Assembly (NCBI GenBank): GCA_035526435.1
Contig: DATLCI010000080.1
Location: forward strand, 1 to 15,184
Length of the DNA stretch: 15,184 nucleotides
Origin: DATLCI01 sp035526435
GTDB lineage: Bacteria > Acidobacteriota > Terriglobia > Terriglobales > Acidobacteriaceae
Direction of reading: 5' to 3'
This document shows, one piece after another, positions 13,085-15,184 of this stretch; position 1 is the first letter of the stretch; each line of letters opens with the position of its first letter. The position numbers and the translations under genes are program-made. Under the pieces are notes generated by a model. It was not told the origin of the DNA. It made no database searches and saw only the letters and a list, made by a program, of their open reading frames with translations.

Positions 13085-13729
13085 CTATGACTCCAACCGC
13101 AAGTCGCGGAAGTCGTTTCCGTCCCATAGCGCGGTCCAAGGTTCCCCACCGGAGGCCGCGGTGAAGTAAACATGGGCAATAAAACCATTTGGGGATGACC
13201 CATCTGGAAGAAAGAGAAAACTATCGACTTGAAGCTGAAGTATCTCGTCAGCGAATGCGGACATTCGCACGGATTCTTTCTGCTTAAAATGTTGAAACCG
13301 CTGGGCTAGATCATGAACATTTTCAGCCATTACCTGGACGCGAGGCTGAATCTTCGAAAAAAGCGGCTCAATGACTTGAATGCTGACGCAATGGCCATCC
13401 ATCATGACCCTGCGCTCGTAGTGATTGTACTTGTCGTCGGTATCGGCGAGATCAAAGTCAGAATTCGGTAGAAGCTCCACAGCCGAGCTTGCGGGAGAAG
13501 TAGCGCGTCGCCGAAACCTATACCAACTAAACGTATCCATTGCCGTCCAAATGCAGCAGAATGCCGCTATGCCCAAAAGCAGTTTGACGACCCAGATAAA
13601 GCCCCAAATCAACGTGACGACACCAGAGGTAGCTAGACAGAGCCCGACGAGTCCCATTCCACTCTTCGCTCTAAGCTCAGCCTGCTTAGCAAAGGTAGAG
13701 TCTTCCCTTTTATATCTAGCGGGGGCCAC
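13085..13729 (-). CDS. Two-TM protein of unknown function in the accessory region; possible immunity-type gene
   Basis: 214 residues. After a charged N-terminus (MAPARYKREDSTFAKQAELR), two membrane segments are visible at about 25-43 (GMGLVGLCLATSGVVTLIW) and 45-63 (FIWVVKLLLGIAAFCCIW), then a basic stop-transfer RFRRR and a soluble domain of about 140 residues. I do not recognise the family. The C-terminal rhythm (FADEILQLQVDSFLFLPDG ... GFIAHVYFT ... PWTALWDGNDFRDLRLES) recalls small immunity-type domains such as DUF2262/DUF6985, but this is weak. GTG at 13729 is the start: an in-frame TAA directly precedes it, and GGAGGT lies five bases upstream, one of the clearest Shine-Dalgarno sites in the window. 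It lies just downstream of repeat copy A, which fits a cassette role. Lower GC than the core genes. Confidence 0.7.
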   Translation of the reverse strand: MAPARYKREDSTFAKQAELRAKSGMGLVGLCLATSGVVTLIWGFIWVVKLLLGIAAFCCIWTAMDTFSWYRFRRRATSPASSAVELLPNSDFDLADTDDKYNHYERRVMMDGHCVSIQVIEPLFSKIQPRVQVMAENVHDLAQRFQHFKQKESVRMSAFADEILQLQVDSFLFLPDGSSPNGFIAHVYFTAASGGEPWTALWDGNDFRDLRLES

Positions 13730-13743
13730 TTAGACCTCCATAA

Positions 13744-13792
13744 ATGCCGAGGATATCTAAAAAATCGAATGCGCTTGTGTGGGGCATCCGCC
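13744..13792 (-). repeat. ~50-bp repeat, copy A
   Basis: Minus strand begins AGGCGGATGCCCCACACAAG and ends TCCTCGGC; the match to copy B continues a few bases on (TTTAT). By hand alignment with copy B about 42 of 52 positions agree, with one single-base gap. It starts 11 nt downstream of the stop of the gene at 13804 and ends just before the Shine-Dalgarno of the gene at 13729. Confidence 0.7.
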
Positions 13793-13803
13793 TGACTGAG
13801 AAT

Positions 13804-14133
13804 CTAAATCAGTCCTATTCGTGAAGAATCCTTCGCGCTTCGGTTTGGAGCTATGCGTCGAATAAGTGTCAAAACAGGCCAGACCAAAATCGACAGGACG
13901 GCATAGGTCAGGCCATTTGCCAGAGCAAGCACTAGAAAGATACCAGCAGTTGTCAACCAAGAGGCTCCCGGTTGCAAACTGATTAATCCCAAGGAACTGG
14001 GCCAGGCAATGATTAGAATCGCGTCGGTAAGTTCGCTGCGGACAGGTAAGAAACCTGAAATCAAAATGAATAGTGACAGGAACAATGCGAGTGCTAAACC
14101 GAGCGAAAATGCACGTATCACAAATTTTTTCAT
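13804..14133 (-). CDS. Small three-TM membrane protein, coupled to the toxin-tip fragment; candidate immunity protein
   Basis: 109 residues. It contains three or so hydrophobic segments: about 5-30 (VIRAFSLGLALALFLSLFIL and on), about 38-58 (DAILIIAWPSSLGLISLQPG) and about 60-90 (LTTAGIFLVLALANGLTYAV, LSILVWPVLTLI), with a short basic cytoplasmic tail RRIAPNRSAKDSSR. No family is recognised. Its ATG shares one base with the TAA of the upstream fragment (TAATG), a classic translational-coupling arrangement, and there is no Shine-Dalgarno of its own, so translation probably depended on the upstream frame. In Rhs and other polymorphic-toxin loci the gene directly after the toxin tip usually encodes its immunity protein, so that is the working guess; it is inference from position only. 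Confidence 0.6.
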   Translation of the reverse strand: MKKFVIRAFSLGLALALFLSLFILISGFLPVRSELTDAILIIAWPSSLGLISLQPGASWLTTAGIFLVLALANGLTYAVLSILVWPVLTLIRRIAPNRSAKDSSRIGLI

Positions 14134-14504
14134 TATCGTTTTTCGCGGAGCTCAATTGGGCCAAGCTTAACTGAAATGAGGTCACTCAGAGCTTCGAGAA
14201 CACTTCTGAACGCCAAGGCTCGGCGCGCCGCGCGAGGCAGAATAAACTTGTGGGGAAAGTCTATTCCTCCGGCAGACAACGCATCTTCCACAAATGTAGT
14301 GCATTGCTTCCCATAAGTGCTGTACTGACCCGGGTTGTTCGTTCGTGCGTCAATGTATCGCTGAATCGCTTCGTCCTGTTTTGCAGTAGTAGAAATCCAG
14401 ACATAACCCGTTGGTTCTCCCGTATCAAGGCGAACTTTCCCTTGAACCTTCAGGCCTATTGCTACATCAATACCTGTGTGATCTGGATAAAAGCCGAACG
14501 ATGT
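14133..14504 (-). pseudogene. Start-less C-terminal fragment of an Rhs-type polymorphic toxin (papain/NlpC-like tip)
   Basis: A frame of 123 codons open from an in-frame TAG (14505-14507) to TAA at 14133, with no ATG/GTG/TTG in its first 70 codons. The product begins TSFGFYPDHTGIDVAIGL and contains GKVRLDTGEPTGYVW, then the helix QDEAIQRYIDARTNNPGQYS, then YGKQCTTFVEDALSAGGI (residues 64-81, candidate nucleophile C68). This order, FGFYP then a short hairpin then '(N/K)xCTxFVxxAL..AGI', is one I recall from C-terminal tips of Rhs-repeat proteins with a permuted papain/NlpC-like fold. In such folds the catalytic His lies before the FGFYP block, which is missing here, so this is most likely a displaced, inactive tip. 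The TAG lies in repeat copy B. Stop overlaps the start of the next gene (TAATG). Confidence 0.6.
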
Positions 14505-14542
14505 CTAAAAAGTCGACTATGCTTGTGTGGGCCACCCGCCTT
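14493..14542 (-). repeat. ~50-bp repeat, copy B
   Basis: Minus strand begins AGGCGGGTGGCCCACACAAG and ends GTTCGGC. It lies directly after the stop (14546) of the lipoprotein gene and runs into the first codons of the toxin-tip fragment (TCG TTC GGC). Relative to copy A it has one extra base at 14497/14498. Confidence 0.7.
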
Positions 14543-14545
14543 TTG

Positions 14546-14992
14546 TCAATCTGCTTTCAACATGCGCTGAAGTCTTTTGCGGCAAATGTCCTGCCATTCT
14601 TTATCTTTCATCATGAGGACACTTTTTTCCAATTGGCTCATAACGGCTAAATCTGACTTAACGTCATAACGTTTTGAGTTCGCCATCGTCTCAAAAATCA
14701 ACAGAATGTCCCTGATTGTCATATCTGTAGAATCTGACCGGAGCTGTTCTAATAAAAAGGGAACGGCATTGCCCCCCCGCTCGGCGATGGGGATCGCTAG
14801 ATCCATTAGAGGCGGTTCCGTCTTGTCGTTTCCATAACGAAATATTTTGTATTGGCCCGAGAGAGGATAATTACGTAGTCTCTCAATTCTGGTCGAGCGT
14901 GGTTGCCTGAAGAAAGCTATTTCTAACTCGTTATCATCGCAGCCGATAGCTGTAAGGCATGCGAGCGCTATTAAAAGAAGGCACTTGCTCAT
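14546..14992 (-). CDS. Small lipoprotein, helical; candidate immunity protein
   Basis: 148 residues from the ATG at 14992. The signal MSKCLLLIALACLTAIGC ends in a plausible lipobox (A-I-G-C, lipidated C18), so the protein should be anchored in the membrane, facing the periplasm. The mature part is helical: RLRNYPLSGQYKIFRYGNDK, EPPLMDLAIPIAERGGNAVPFLLEQL, DMTIRDILLIFETMANSKRY, and a C-terminal MKDKEWQDICRKRLQRML. The 'SGQYKIFRYGNDKTEPP' and 'AIPIAERG' blocks recall a family of small bacterial proteins I have seen without assigned function. A longer start at 15010 is in frame, but the ATG at 14992 overlaps the upstream stop (ATGA) and gives a proper signal peptide. Position after a toxin-like C-terminus suggests immunity; this is inference. 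Confidence 0.65.
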   Translation of the reverse strand: MSKCLLLIALACLTAIGCDDNELEIAFFRQPRSTRIERLRNYPLSGQYKIFRYGNDKTEPPLMDLAIPIAERGGNAVPFLLEQLRSDSTDMTIRDILLIFETMANSKRYDVKSDLAVMSQLEKSVLMMKDKEWQDICRKRLQRMLKAD

Positions 14993-15183
14993 GGTTTGCA
15001 CCCGCCACATTTTTCCTTAGACAAAGCACTTTGAATCTCAGCAGCAGTCCCAACGACAAGTCCGATAAAAATTCCACATATCGCCCCGCGAGCCACAGAT
15101 GAGAAGCCCTCGTTAGCACTACCAACGATTGCGCCAATGACTCCGAACGTTGCGGCTGAATAGCCAATCCTGATCCATCTTCC
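14989..15183 (-). CDS. C-terminus of a glycine-rich membrane protein or toxin entering from outside the window
   Basis: Open from the window edge to the TGA at 14989-14991, 64 residues. It contains IGYSAATFGVIGAIVGS and ARGAICGIFIGLVVGTAAE, two glycine-zipper-like hydrophobic stretches, and ends in EKCGGCKP. The stop overlaps the ATG of the lipoprotein gene (ATGA). Glycine-zipper segments of this type occur near the C-termini of Rhs and related secreted proteins, so it could be another toxin tip, but it could also be an ordinary small membrane protein. The start lies outside the window. Confidence 0.5.
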   Translation of the reverse strand, partial: GRWIRIGYSAATFGVIGAIVGSANEGFSSVARGAICGIFIGLVVGTAAEIQSALSKEKCGGCKP

Positions 15184-15184
15184 C

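Noticed and set aside
13757..14185. 142-codon minus-strand frame
   Set aside because: It lies out of frame over the small three-TM gene and the toxin-tip fragment, which have better protein character and coupled starts.

Overview
The window looks like a GC-rich chromosomal segment of an Acidobacteriota bacterium (Terriglobia / Koribacter-like). I infer this from the overall gene style (a small XRE regulator of a type I recognise from that phylum, a glycine-zipper protein with LPPGL repeats, a large secreted TPR protein, a PQQ-type sugar dehydrogenase lipoprotein) and from interspersed palindromic intergenic repeats of a kind I recall from acidobacterial genomes. No rRNA, tRNA, CRISPR array or transposase gene is visible.

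Layout. (1) 1-1711: the 3' part of a DUF2238/YjdF-type membrane protein, translationally coupled to a GNAT acetyltransferase, which converges on and slightly overlaps a second, unrelated GNAT gene. (2) 1913-4132: an XRE-type regulator, a strong intrinsic terminator, then on the minus strand a secreted glycine-zipper/LPPGL protein and a NarL/FixJ-type response regulator. (3) 4301-9999, plus strand: a MXAN_5187-C-like coiled-coil protein, purH (last two steps of IMP synthesis), a 700-residue secreted TPR protein and a PQQ-dependent sugar dehydrogenase-like lipoprotein. (4) 10014-10867: a compact two-gene unit made of a DUF6036-type nucleotidyltransferase and a small protein of unknown function, overlapping by GTGA; this is a candidate toxin-antitoxin-like pair. 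(5) 10871-12560: a dGTPase-like HD phosphohydrolase diverging from a DUF4440/SnoaL-like lipoprotein. (6) 12561-13084: about 520 bp without a gene, packed with palindromes and direct repeats.

(7) 13085-15184, minus strand: an accessory region of visibly lower GC. Read 5'->3' on the minus strand it holds the glycine-rich C-terminus of a protein entering from outside the window, coupled by ATGA to a small lipoprotein gene; then a roughly 50-bp repeat; then a start-less 123-codon fragment resembling the C-terminal tip of an Rhs-type polymorphic toxin (papain/NlpC-like, with a QCTTFV cysteine motif), coupled by TAATG to a small three-TM membrane protein; then a second copy of the repeat; then a 214-residue two-TM protein with a strong Shine-Dalgarno. 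The repeated plan (protein C-terminus, coupled small gene, repeat) suggests a decaying array of displaced toxin-tip/immunity cassettes. This is the most interesting part of the window, together with the nucleotidyltransferase pair.

All assignments come from reading the sequence and from memory of the families; no database search was run.
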